28,031 nucleotides of DNA from CAKOSP01 sp964371745 (lineage in GTDB: Bacteria > Bacillota_I > Bacilli_A > RF39 > UBA660), in NCBI GenBank assembly GCA_964371745.1, contig CAYJNS010000006.1:1-28031 (forward strand), written 5' to 3'. A program made the position numbers and the translations under genes. Shown piece by piece: positions 8,243-15,165 of this stretch. Position 1 is the stretch's first letter. Each line of letters begins with the position of its first letter. Under the pieces are notes generated by a model that worked only from the letters and a program-made list of their open reading frames with translations, searched no databases and was not told where the DNA came from.

Positions 8243-8265
8243 GTTATTATCATTTCATTAATAAC
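8243..8265. promoter_or_regulatory. Operator-like 23-bp palindrome, site A (candidate NrtR site)
   Basis: Plus-strand GTTATTA, 9 bp, TAATAAC: perfect 7-bp inverted arms. It ends four bases above the pncA SD (8231-8238), so it would act as a roadblock in the leader. One of three copies in 124 bases, with spacer core CATT shared. Assignment to NrtR is inference from operon content. Confidence 0.7.
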
Positions 8266-8288
8266 AACTATTATAATATAGACAACGA

Positions 8289-8311
8289 GTTATTTACATT
8301 TTGTTAAAAAC
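8289..8311. promoter_or_regulatory. Operator-like 23-bp palindrome, site B (candidate NrtR site)
   Basis: Plus-strand GTTATTT, 9 bp, TAAAAAC: imperfect inverted arms at the same 9-bp spacing as sites A and C. Its centre is 46 bp from A and 55 bp from C. It overlaps a second small palindrome (TTTGTT, 3 bp, AACAAA at 8300-8314). Confidence 0.65.
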
Positions 8312-8343
8312 AAAGTTTTAAATATAAACAACATTTCTCCGTT

Positions 8344-8366
8344 GTTATTAACATTGTATTAAAAAC
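8344..8366. promoter_or_regulatory. Operator-like 23-bp palindrome, site C, covering the -10 box
   Basis: Plus-strand GTTATTA, 9 bp, TAAAAAC; with one mismatch the symmetry extends to 9-bp arms (8343-8351 and 8359-8367). The -10 element of the pncA promoter (8353-8358) lies inside the spacer, so a bound protein would block RNA polymerase directly. Over all three copies 17 of 23 positions are identical. Confidence 0.75.
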
Positions 8367-8381
8367 ATTTTGTTTTGTCAA
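8353..8381 (-). promoter_or_regulatory. Promoter of the NAD operon
   Basis: Minus strand TTGACA (8376-8381), 17-bp spacer, TACAAT (8353-8358): five of six matches at -10 and six of six at -35. Transcription would start near 8346 and give a leader of roughly 120 nt before pncA, much longer than at other promoters here. A second TATAAT (8270-8275) between sites A and B has no good -35. An inverted repeat AACAAC/GTTGTT (8327-8332, 8341-8346) lies at the very start of the transcript. Confidence 0.85.
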
Positions 8382-8400
8382 CCCTTTTTTTAAAAAAAAT

Positions 8401-8425
8401 AAAAAAAGTTATTTTTCAATAACTT
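8401..8425 (-). terminator. Intrinsic terminator after the 401-residue gene
   Basis: Minus strand: perfect 8-bp stem AAGTTATT/AATAACTT with a GAAA tetraloop and at least seven Ts. It closes the upstream transcription unit just before the NAD promoter. Almost the same hairpin occurs at 9704-9726. Confidence 0.85.
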
Positions 8426-8444
8426 CTTATCTTTTTTGTGTTTT

Positions 8445-9650
8445 TTAAATAAAAGCTTTTTCTATTTTTTCAGTGTAGTATAAACTATTTTGAATTACGT
8501 TTTTAACATCTTCCTTTGTCATGGTCTTCAAATCCGGCATTGCATATATTTGCTTTATTACTGGAATTGATTTTATTATGAAATCATATAGTTCAGATTT
8601 ATTTTTATTTTCGTCTTCTAATGAATATGCACTTGTTAATGACTTACCTAAAGCACTTAATATTTCATTATTGCAATTTTCATGAGAGTTAATATCATAA
8701 CAAAAATTTAATTCTTGTATAAATCTAGTAAATAATGGTTTAATAACGTCTTCTTTAACTAAATTACTTTGAAAATCACTATATTTCATAGAATAACTTT
8801 CTGTGTTATTCAATTCCACACTTATTGCTTTTGAAATAAATTCTAATGCAAAATCTCCATAAAAATTTGTTAAGGATGTTTCATAGTTTGTTAATTCTTT
8901 ATCCATACTAATTTCTAAATTATCAATGGCTATATTATAATTACCAAATTCTTTTATTTTAACATTATGTTTTTCAAATATTTCTTTAATATTATCTTTT
9001 AATTTTTGATAATTAATATTTTTATAACTTGGAATACATTCAAGTGCTTTTTCTAAAATACAAGATTTATAATAATATGCATATGCATATGCGAGGGGAC
9101 TTGGAACTGTTGATTTTTCGTTTTCTTTAATATTTTCATTTCGTTTGAAAGAAAATTCTTCCATTTTACCATTATATTTACTATAAAAATCTAATAGATA
9201 ATCTGTTATATATCCATTTATATTTTCCGACCTACTTAAAACTACTCTTTCAATTTCTTTGTAACAATCATAATTTTCATTTGGATTTATTCGCTGAGAA
9301 AGTTGAGATAAAAATATATCAGTAACCTCATTTATATTAAACAATTTATTATTATTTACATTAAAATTAATTTGATCTTCATTATTTTTTAAAAAATAAC
9401 TTTCATCTTCTTGCAACTTTCCATCCAAATTTATTAAAAATTTTTCTAATTGCTGTTCTATAATACTTTTATATTCATAATTTATAAAATCTTCAACATA
9501 AATGTTTATATTATAAAATTTTGTAATATCTTCGATAGAATCTACTAAATACAATATTTCTTTTCTCTCATCAACACATATATTATATTCGAGTGCATCT
9601 AAACCTTTCATTCTAAAATATTTAACTTCTTCGTATAAATCATCTATCAT
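8445..9650 (-). CDS. Hypothetical protein, 401 residues, unrecognised
   Basis: I do not recognise this protein. It has 401 residues, rich in Asn, Lys, Glu and Ile, with no signal peptide, no clear membrane segment and no catalytic motif; most of it looks alpha-helical. A Tyr/Ala-rich stretch (AYAYAYYYKS) lies near the middle. The start at 9650 has an AGGTGA SD. It is a single-gene unit: an extended -10 (TGTTAAAAT) lies just upstream, the ABC ATPase terminator beyond that, and its own terminator at 8401-8425. Composition is like its neighbours, so there is no sign of recent transfer. It is probably a soluble cytoplasmic protein. Confidence 0.75.
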   Translation of the reverse strand: MIDDLYEEVKYFRMKGLDALEYNICVDERKEILYLVDSIEDITKFYNINIYVEDFINYEYKSIIEQQLEKFLINLDGKLQEDESYFLKNNEDQINFNVNNNKLFNINEVTDIFLSQLSQRINPNENYDCYKEIERVVLSRSENINGYITDYLLDFYSKYNGKMEEFSFKRNENIKENEKSTVPSPLAYAYAYYYKSCILEKALECIPSYKNINYQKLKDNIKEIFEKHNVKIKEFGNYNIAIDNLEISMDKELTNYETSLTNFYGDFALEFISKAISVELNNTESYSMKYSDFQSNLVKEDVIKPLFTRFIQELNFCYDINSHENCNNEILSALGKSLTSAYSLEDENKNKSELYDFIIKSIPVIKQIYAMPDLKTMTKEDVKNVIQNSLYYTEKIEKAFI

Positions 9651-9666
9651 ATTTTCACCTATTATA

Positions 9667-9675
9667 ATTTTAACA
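9667..9675 (-). promoter_or_regulatory. Probable extended -10 promoter for the 401-residue gene
   Basis: Minus strand TGTTAAAAT followed at once by TATAAT (9661-9666), 16 bases before the start codon and about 30 bases behind the preceding terminator. No good -35 is seen. The 15-base stretch TTAAAATTATAATAG is identical to that upstream of thyX. Confidence 0.5.
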
Positions 9676-9703
9676 TATTTTTTTTATTAATTCCATAAAA
9701 ATC

Positions 9704-9726
9704 AAAAAAGCTATTTTTCAATAACT
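9704..9726 (-). terminator. Terminator overlapping the end of the ABC ATPase gene
   Basis: Minus strand stem AGTTATT/AATAGCT with one G-T pair, a GAAA loop and six Ts. The stem encodes the last residues (VIEK) and the stop codon lies in its distal arm. Confidence 0.8.
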
Positions 9727-10367
9727 CCTTTTTTTATTTTATATATTTTATCTGCGTAAGAAGAAACGTTTTTAGAATGCGTTACAATTATAACTATTTT
9801 TCCATCTTTAGCCATTTGCTTAAATAAATCCATTACTTTTTTTTCAGTATCTTCATCCAAATTACCAGTAGGTTCATCAGCTACTATTATTGGAACTTCT
9901 GTTGCTATCGCTCTTGCTACAGCAACTCTTTGTTGCTCACCGCCTGAAAGTTTAAGAACCATTCTATTAGCTTTTGCACTATCTATACCTACTTTTTCTA
10001 ATACTTCATATGCATAATCTTTAGGATGATTATGTCCTGAAAAATCTAATACTATTTCAACATTTTCTTTAGCAGTCATATAATTAATTAAATTATACGA
10101 CTGAAATACTATATTAACATAATGTAATCTAAATTGAGCATTACCAATATCCTTTATACTAACATTATTATAAGTTATATCTCCTTCTTGAATATTATCA
10201 AGTGCTGATATGAGTGATATTAGAGTTGTTTTACCAGATCCAGACTCACCAATTATCGAGTACATTTTACCTGATTCAAAAGTTAAATCTATTCCTTTTA
10301 AAACTATATTTTTTTTATCACCATCATCATAAGCATATCTTATATCTGTGCATTTTAATTTATTCAT
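9711..10367 (-). CDS. ABC transporter ATP-binding protein (MacB/LolD-like)
   Basis: Energises the permease encoded just upstream. The product has 218 residues: Walker A GESGSGKT at 40-47, Q-loop near FQS at 88-90, signature LSGGEQQ at 140-146, Walker B with D-loop VADEPTGNLD at 162-171, H-loop in VTHSKN. The EQQRVAVARA and DEPTGNLD forms are usual in the MacB/LolD/FtsE group that pairs with FtsX-fold permeases. The ATG directly follows the permease stop (TAAATG) and its SD (GGGGAGGG) lies inside the permease gene, so the two are coupled. The end overlaps a terminator. Confidence 0.93.
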   Translation of the reverse strand: MNKLKCTDIRYAYDDGDKKNIVLKGIDLTFESGKMYSIIGESGSGKTTLISLISALDNIQEGDITYNNVSIKDIGNAQFRLHYVNIVFQSYNLINYMTAKENVEIVLDFSGHNHPKDYAYEVLEKVGIDSAKANRMVLKLSGGEQQRVAVARAIATEVPIIVADEPTGNLDEDTEKKVMDLFKQMAKDGKIVIIVTHSKNVSSYADKIYKIKKGVIEK

Positions 10368-11780
10368 TTATTCCCTCCCCGTAAGTATTGTCTTAGGTTC
10401 ATATCTCATTATACCAATCGATGGAAAAAACAACGCTACTAATATTATTATATAACCAATTGTAAATAATCCTACATATTCAGCGCCTGTAACGCTTACA
10501 TCTATTTCATCAATTACTTCTACATTTTGCGCAGAATTACTAATTGGATTTCTACTTCCCATATTCATACCACCAGTAGGTCTTCCAAAGTTATTTTCAC
10601 TAGCTTCCTGACTCATCTCTAACTGACTATCTAGTAAACTATCGGATAATCCTCCGGCAATCAATGAACTCGTTGCCATCGAAAGAATAAATCCAACTGT
10701 CGCAACTACTACAAGTTCTACTAAAAGTTGTCCAACTATATTTTTCTTAGTTGATCCTAAACTCATTAGAACTCCAACTTCATATTTTCTTTCTTTAATA
10801 TTATTATTTATAATTAAAGCAATTATTAGTACAGCTGCTATTATTACAACAACAAGTATGGTTGATGCAAATGATCCAACTGATTCAAGTGGCCCTGCCA
10901 TTTGTTCATAAGCAGTATTATCAATATCCAGTGTTAAACTTAAACTTTCAAAATCATATTTATCATTTGCTTCTGCTATAAATTTATCTGTATCTTCTGG
11001 ATTATTTAAATAATATATAACACTATTTACCGCATAATCTCCATTATTATAACTTTCTTCAGTTAATAAATTTTCAGTAGATTCAATATTCATATAAATA
11101 TCATTTTCATAACCTTCTTCAGATGCTAAAAATATACCTATTATTTCATATTCAAAACTTTCTGCACTTTCAATATTTTGAAGTTCTAAAATATCTCCAA
11201 CAACTAAGTCATTTGCTTCTGCTAACTCATATGAAATTATTAAAGAATCATCTGTTGTTTCATCAAAGTATGTTCCTTCAGTAATTTCAAATAAATTATT
11301 CATAACACCTGGTAAAAATGCATATGAGTTAATACCTGTTATCATATTAGGTATTTCTCTATCACCCATCATTGCACCAAATCCACTTTCTTCTTCATCA
11401 CTTTCAATTAATTCAAAGTTTACGGGTTCATATGTAGCTGTTACACCATAGGTATAATCTTTTACATATTCAGAGTTTGCAATACTATTAACCATTTCTA
11501 GATTAGTGTCTGGTCTTAGCATTGCACTTCTATCACCGCCCATCATTTCTGATGAAGAACCCATCATTTCTTCTCTTAATTTTTCCATATCAGCATTTAA
11601 ATAAACTTCACTTCCTAAAGTTTCTTTTGCATACTTTGTACTTTCCTCTACTGAGTTAGATATTGCAAGTGATGCTAATACTAAATTGGCTATCACAAAA
11701 AAGATAATAAATAAAATAACTGTTTTACTTTTTTTCCTTGTTATGTTAAGCCACGCTCTTTTAAACATATTTTTTTTCAT
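10368..11780 (-). CDS. ABC transporter permease, MacB/FtsX type, with Met-rich outside loops
   Basis: The product has 470 residues: one N-terminal membrane segment (about 20-43), a large extracytoplasmic domain (44-300), then segments at about 302-326, 353-376 and 435-457, the MacB/FtsX layout. ERKYEVGVLMSLGST at 330-344 is the typical cytoplasmic motif after the second helix. Unusual are Met-rich stretches outside: EEMMGSSSEMMGG (70-82), FGAMMGD (134-140) and TGGMNMGS (402-409); these might bind metal or a ligand, but that is a guess. It leads the operon, with the ATPase next. The promoter carries the direct repeat also found before the response-regulator gene, so control by that two-component system is likely. 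The substrate is unknown. Confidence 0.88.
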   Translation of the reverse strand: MKKNMFKRAWLNITRKKSKTVILFIIFFVIANLVLASLAISNSVEESTKYAKETLGSEVYLNADMEKLREEMMGSSSEMMGGDRSAMLRPDTNLEMVNSIANSEYVKDYTYGVTATYEPVNFELIESDEEESGFGAMMGDREIPNMITGINSYAFLPGVMNNLFEITEGTYFDETTDDSLIISYELAEANDLVVGDILELQNIESAESFEYEIIGIFLASEEGYENDIYMNIESTENLLTEESYNNGDYAVNSVIYYLNNPEDTDKFIAEANDKYDFESLSLTLDIDNTAYEQMAGPLESVGSFASTILVVVIIAAVLIIALIINNNIKERKYEVGVLMSLGSTKKNIVGQLLVELVVVATVGFILSMATSSLIAGGLSDSLLDSQLEMSQEASENNFGRPTGGMNMGSRNPISNSAQNVEVIDEIDVSVTGAEYVGLFTIGYIIILVALFFPSIGIMRYEPKTILTGRE

Positions 11781-11801
11781 ACTTTCCTTCTTTCCTTAAA
11801 C

Positions 11802-11834
11802 ATTATATATTTCTAACCTTAAAGAAACCTTAAA
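11802..11834 (-). promoter_or_regulatory. Promoter with response-regulator direct repeat, ABC exporter operon
   Basis: Minus strand TTTAAGGT, 3 bp, TTTAAGGT (11816-11834), then 8 bp, then TATAAT (11802-11807). The repeat has an 11-bp period and sits where the -35 would be, as for OmpR/PhoB-class activators. The same repeat with the same 8-bp distance to TATAAT lies before the response-regulator gene at 14248-14280. Confidence 0.75.
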
Positions 11835-11838
11835 TCAT

Positions 11839-11876
11839 AAAAAAAGTTAAAATATTTTTCAATTTTAACTTTTTTT
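11839..11876. terminator. Bidirectional terminator upstream of the ABC operon
   Basis: Inverted repeat AGTTAAAAT (11845-11853) and ATTTTAACT (11862-11870), flanked by A7 and T7, so it works on either strand. The kinase gene already has a terminator at 12272-12303, so this one ends no known gene and implies some transcript in the gap between. Confidence 0.7.
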
Positions 11877-12271
11877 ATTTAATAACTAATATACTTTTAT
11901 ATTACTTAACCAGCATGGTTTTATATTGTTATTAAATATTTGTGAGAGTGCTTTAGTTATCTATTTACTTTCTCTTATATACCACTATTCCTTTCTTATT
12001 TATATATATATTTTTATTTAGATATTGTATTTTTTTCTTAAATTATCTTTCCTCCTTTATAAATCAATTATATAACTTATTTGTTAAAACTATTTAGTGA
12101 GTGTGTGTTTATTTTATGAAATTTTTTTTACATATTTATACCTCTATTTACTTTTACCTTTCTTTTTAATATATTTCAAATTATAATTACATCTTTCTTT
12201 TTTTATTTCTTATATATCACTTTCCTTTCATGAATAAATTATATAATATATTTCTTTAATGAAACTTAAAT
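11877..12271. repeat. AT-rich gap with diverged repeats, no convincing gene
   Basis: About 400 bases without a good reading frame. On the minus strand, several diverged units share an SD-like purine core: near 12245-12200, near 12187-12142, near 12077-12030 and near 11998-11964. Two of them read GAAAGGAAAGTGATATATAAG and a similar AAAGGAATAGTGGTATATAAG, each followed by very short open stretches only. An open stretch of about 24 codons (ending KPCWLSNIKVY) stops right before the 11839-11876 terminator and may be a gene remnant. Decayed coding sequence or an unrecognised small RNA are both possible. Confidence 0.35.
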
Positions 12272-12303
12272 AAAATAAAAAGATGAATTTTTTTTCATCT
12301 TTT
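12272..12303 (-). terminator. Terminator after the histidine kinase gene
   Basis: Minus strand stem AAAAGATGAA/TTCATCTTTT (arms 12294-12303 and 12278-12287) with a six-base loop, then TTTTATTTTA. It begins at the kinase stop codon. Confidence 0.75.
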
Positions 12304-13561
12304 AAATTTTAATTGTAAATGTAGTTAACTTTTCATCACTTGCACAAGTAATTTCTCCTTTTAAATTATTAACAATTGTTTTTGCTATAAATAGACCAAG
12401 ACCAAAACTATTTTTTCTATCTGTTCTAGATTTAACACCTTTATAAAATCTATCGAATATAAAATTTATATCTTCCTTATGTATACCAACACCTGTATTT
12501 TCTACATTTATATAAACTTTTCTTTTTTCTTTATAAAGATTAATATGAATAGTACCTTTTTCATCAGTATATTTTACAGCATTATCTATTAGTATTTTAA
12601 AAACTTGAATTAGTTTATCTACATCTGTATTTATAAATATTTCTTTTTCTATATTAGTAGTAAGCTTAATATTTTTTTCAAATATAATAGTTTCAAATAT
12701 TAAAATGGTTTCATTTAAAGCATCACTGATATTTACATTTTTAAATACTATTTTTTCTTCTTCAGCTTTAGCAGAATTTAATAGTTCGTTTATAAGCTTA
12801 TTCATTCCCTTAGTTTCATTTTTAATAAACTCTAACCATTTTCTTTGTTTCTTTATGGTATCTTTCTCATTTAATAAAACTAAATCAGTATTTGCACTTA
12901 TTATAGTAAGTGGCGTTTTAAGTTCATGAGTTGCATCTGCTACAAACCTTTTTTGCTTAATCCACATATTTTCAATTGGCTTTATAGATTTATTAGCAAA
13001 ATACATACTTATAAAATATATAATAATTAACATTGCTATACCAACTGAAATTAAAATTATAAGTAAATCATTAAGTGCATTTACATTATCCGTTATATCA
13101 ACAAAAGCAATTCTATAAACACTATCTCCAATTATGTCATCAACATTATATTTATTATTTATTTCACTTATTTCATATAACCAAATTTTATCTTCAATAT
13201 TTATTTGACCTATATTTTCATCTAAATTAAATACATCTAGTGTTATATCATAATATACTGAATCTTCATAACTAAGTGATGAAGCTATTTGTGTTATAGT
13301 TCCTTCATCATCTACTAATATATTAAATGAGGTATTAAATTCATTTTGATATTCTTTGGGAATTTTAAATTCTTGACTATCTGGTTCTCTTAAATAAATC
13401 AAGCTACCTAAAGACGCTCTTTCTAACTTTTTGATTGAATCATTATGAATACTACTATATGTTAGTGTATATATTATTGAAAACGAAATAAGCATAACAA
13501 TTGATATAATAACAATATTTAATATAAGTAATTTATTTCTAAGTTTTTTAAACATCATCAT
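12302..13561 (-). CDS. Sensor histidine kinase
   Basis: Membrane partner of the response regulator upstream. About 419 residues: membrane helix at about 10-33, an extracytoplasmic sensor of about 130 residues, second helix near 165-187, a short linker, then the DHp domain with the phospho-accepting His in DATHELKTPLT (about 212). The ATPase domain has the N box LIDNAVKYTDEKG, G1 NTGVGIHKED, F box FIFDRFYKG and G2 GLGLFIAK. The exact start is uncertain: three ATG codons and one GTG run in series (13553-13564) within the last codons of the regulator gene; GGTGAT serves as SD. The overlap of about 14 bases suggests coupled translation. The sensor domain is not recognised. Confidence 0.9.
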   Translation of the reverse strand: MMMFKKLRNKLLILNIVIISIVMLISFSIIYTLTYSSIHNDSIKKLERASLGSLIYLREPDSQEFKIPKEYQNEFNTSFNILVDDEGTITQIASSLSYEDSVYYDITLDVFNLDENIGQINIEDKIWLYEISEINNKYNVDDIIGDSVYRIAFVDITDNVNALNDLLIILISVGIAMLIIIYFISMYFANKSIKPIENMWIKQKRFVADATHELKTPLTIISANTDLVLLNEKDTIKKQRKWLEFIKNETKGMNKLINELLNSAKAEEEKIVFKNVNISDALNETILIFETIIFEKNIKLTTNIEKEIFINTDVDKLIQVFKILIDNAVKYTDEKGTIHINLYKEKRKVYINVENTGVGIHKEDINFIFDRFYKGVKSRTDRKNSFGLGLFIAKTIVNNLKGEITCASDEKLTTFTIKI

Positions 13562-14231
13562 CACCCACTAACTTATAACCAAGACCTCTCATTGTTTTTA
13601 TTTTAACTGAAGAGTCTAAACTTAATAATTTTTTTCTTAAAAAAGAAATATATACTTCAACATTATTATCTATTACAATTTTATCATAAGACCATATTTT
13701 ATTTATAATTGTATCTTTAGAAATTGGAATATTTGGTTTTTTTAAAAACATTTCTAAAAGTTGGGCTTCTTTAAGTGTTAATATATATTCTTTTTCTCTA
13801 CATCTTATTTTAAGTTCATCCATATTTAAAAATATTTCTTTGTAATTTAGTTCATTACTTTTTTCAATAACCTTTCCTCTTCTTGTAATAGATTTTATTC
13901 TTGCTAAAAGTTCATCAGTATCAAATGGTTTTGGTAAATAATCATCTGCACCTAAATTAAGACCTTTAACTTTATCTTCAACATCACTTTTTGCAGTTAA
14001 CATAATTATAGGCGTTGTAATATTATTTTCTCTTAATGTTTTTAAAACTTCAAATCCATCCTTATATGGAAGCATTATATCAAGTATTATTGCATCATAA
14101 ATATTATTCATACCAAAATCTAAACCTTCTACTCCATCAAAAGCTAGGTCAATTATATATTTATTTTTTTTAAGTATACCTTCAATAGCATAAGCCATAT
14201 GCTTTTGATCTTCAACTAATAATAATTTCAT
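13548..14231 (-). CDS. Response regulator, OmpR/PhoB family
   Basis: DNA-binding partner of the kinase. The product has 227 residues. The receiver domain has acidic residues E7/D8, phospho-accepting D51 (ILDIMLP), T79 (LTAKSD) and K101 (PKPFD). The C-terminal winged helix (about 130-222) ends with the usual FLRKKL and TMRGLGYKL. The start at 14231 has an AAGGAGG SD. Its promoter carries a pair of TTAAGGT-like repeats at 11-bp period, also found before the ABC exporter operon; binding to both would autoregulate the module. It gives the gene order regulator, kinase, (gap), permease, ATPase, all on the minus strand. Confidence 0.94.
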   Translation of the reverse strand: MKLLLVEDQKHMAYAIEGILKKNKYIIDLAFDGVEGLDFGMNNIYDAIILDIMLPYKDGFEVLKTLRENNITTPIIMLTAKSDVEDKVKGLNLGADDYLPKPFDTDELLARIKSITRRGKVIEKSNELNYKEIFLNMDELKIRCREKEYILTLKEAQLLEMFLKKPNIPISKDTIINKIWSYDKIVIDNNVEVYISFLRKKLLSLDSSVKIKTMRGLGYKLVGDDDV

Positions 14232-14247
14232 TTTGCCTCCTTATTTA

Positions 14248-14280
14248 ATTATAAATATTATACCTTAATTATACCTTAAA
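14248..14280 (-). promoter_or_regulatory. Promoter with response-regulator direct repeat, regulator-kinase operon
   Basis: Minus strand TTTAAGGT, 3 bp, ATTAAGGT (14262-14280), then 8 bp, then TATAAT (14248-14253): same repeat, period and distance as at 11802-11834. A second TATAAT (14257-14262) overlaps the repeat. Using the outer -10, transcription would start close to the SD. Confidence 0.7.
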
Positions 14281-14356
14281 TTTAAAATATAATCTATTTA
14301 TAAACTATTTAATCTAACATTATTTAACTTTTTTAATATACTATTATAAAGTGGTG

Positions 14357-15154
14357 ATGTATGTGTCTGTTAATCAAAAGTTATTTTTAAAAAGCGTTAA
14401 AAGAAAAAAAATTTTTGTAACTTTAATACAAATATCAATAGTTATATTATTTTTTACAATATGGGAACTACTTGCTAAATTTAATATAATAAGTACATTT
14501 ATTTACTCATCACCTTCAAACATAGTTGAAACTATTAAAAACTTATATCTAAGTAGTGATTTATTTATTCACATATTTGTAACTTTATTTGAAACTATAA
14601 TTGCATTTATTTTAGGAATAGCACTAGGGTTTTTTATTGCTATATTGTTATACGAATTTAAATTATTAGCACAAGTCTTAGATCCATTTTTAATAATGCT
14701 CAATTCACTACCTAAGGTTGCACTAGGTCCACTTATTATAATAATAGCTGGCGCGAATACTAAAAGCATTATTGTTATGGCTCTACTTATAAATTTAATA
14801 ATTAGTATCTTTACTATTTATAATGGTTTTTTAAATACAGATAAAGTAAAGATAAAATTACTAAAATCATTTAAAGCAAGTAAATTACAAATACTTAAAA
14901 AAGTTGTTATTCCTTCATCTTATTCAACAATTATATCTAGTTTAAAACTTAATATATCAATGTCCTTAATCGGAGTTATTATGGGAGAATTTTTAGTTTC
15001 TAAAGCTGGTATTGGTTATTTAATTATTTATGGAACACAGGTATTTAATTTAAATTTAGTATATACAGGTATTCTATTTTTAGTAATAATTTCATATTTA
15101 TTATACCAAGTTGTTTATTTACTTGAAAAAAAATTAATGAAGTTTGTTCATTAA
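14357..15154 (+). CDS. ABC transporter permease, SsuC/TauC/ThiX type, orphan
   Basis: About 265 residues with five or six membrane helices and the binding-protein-dependent permease fold. The cytoplasmic EAA-like loop is visible (KSFKASKLQILKKVVIP, then SSLKL), followed by GVIMGEFLVSKAGIGYLI, typical of nitrate/sulfonate/taurine/HMP-type permeases. No ATPase or binding protein is adjacent; the nearby ATPase belongs to the MacB-like pair on the other strand. The start is uncertain: ATG 14357 and GTG 14351, 14354 and 14363 compete, with AAAGTGGTGA as a poor SD. The last 21 bases overlap the thyX end and form a terminator. The substrate cannot be told. Confidence 0.85.
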   Translation: MYVSVNQKLFLKSVKRKKIFVTLIQISIVILFFTIWELLAKFNIISTFIYSSPSNIVETIKNLYLSSDLFIHIFVTLFETIIAFILGIALGFFIAILLYEFKLLAQVLDPFLIMLNSLPKVALGPLIIIIAGANTKSIIVMALLINLIISIFTIYNGFLNTDKVKIKLLKSFKASKLQILKKVVIPSSYSTIISSLKLNISMSLIGVIMGEFLVSKAGIGYLIIYGTQVFNLNLVYTGILFLVIISYLLYQVVYLLEKKLMKFVH

Positions 15155-15165
15155 TCTTTTTTTTT
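15124..15165. terminator. Bidirectional terminator formed by two overlapping gene ends
   Basis: Perfect 8-bp stem TTAATGAA (15134-15141), loop GTTTG, TTCATTAA (15147-15154), with A8 before and a T-rich tract after. The hairpin is exactly the 21-base overlap of the permease (+) and thyX (-) genes; each outer end is the TAA stop of one gene. Confidence 0.9.

Noticed and set aside
8224..8253. Earlier pncA start at 8253 adding ten residues
   Set aside because: It has no SD, overlaps operator A, and a near-perfect SD serves the ATG at 8223.
11881..12271. Small SD-preceded ORFs in the kinase-permease gap
   Set aside because: After each SD-like core the frame closes within about six codons, so no product can be supported; kept only as a repeat region.
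14569..14769. Minus-strand frame inside the orphan permease
   Set aside because: Antisense to a gene with clear permease motifs and no SD.
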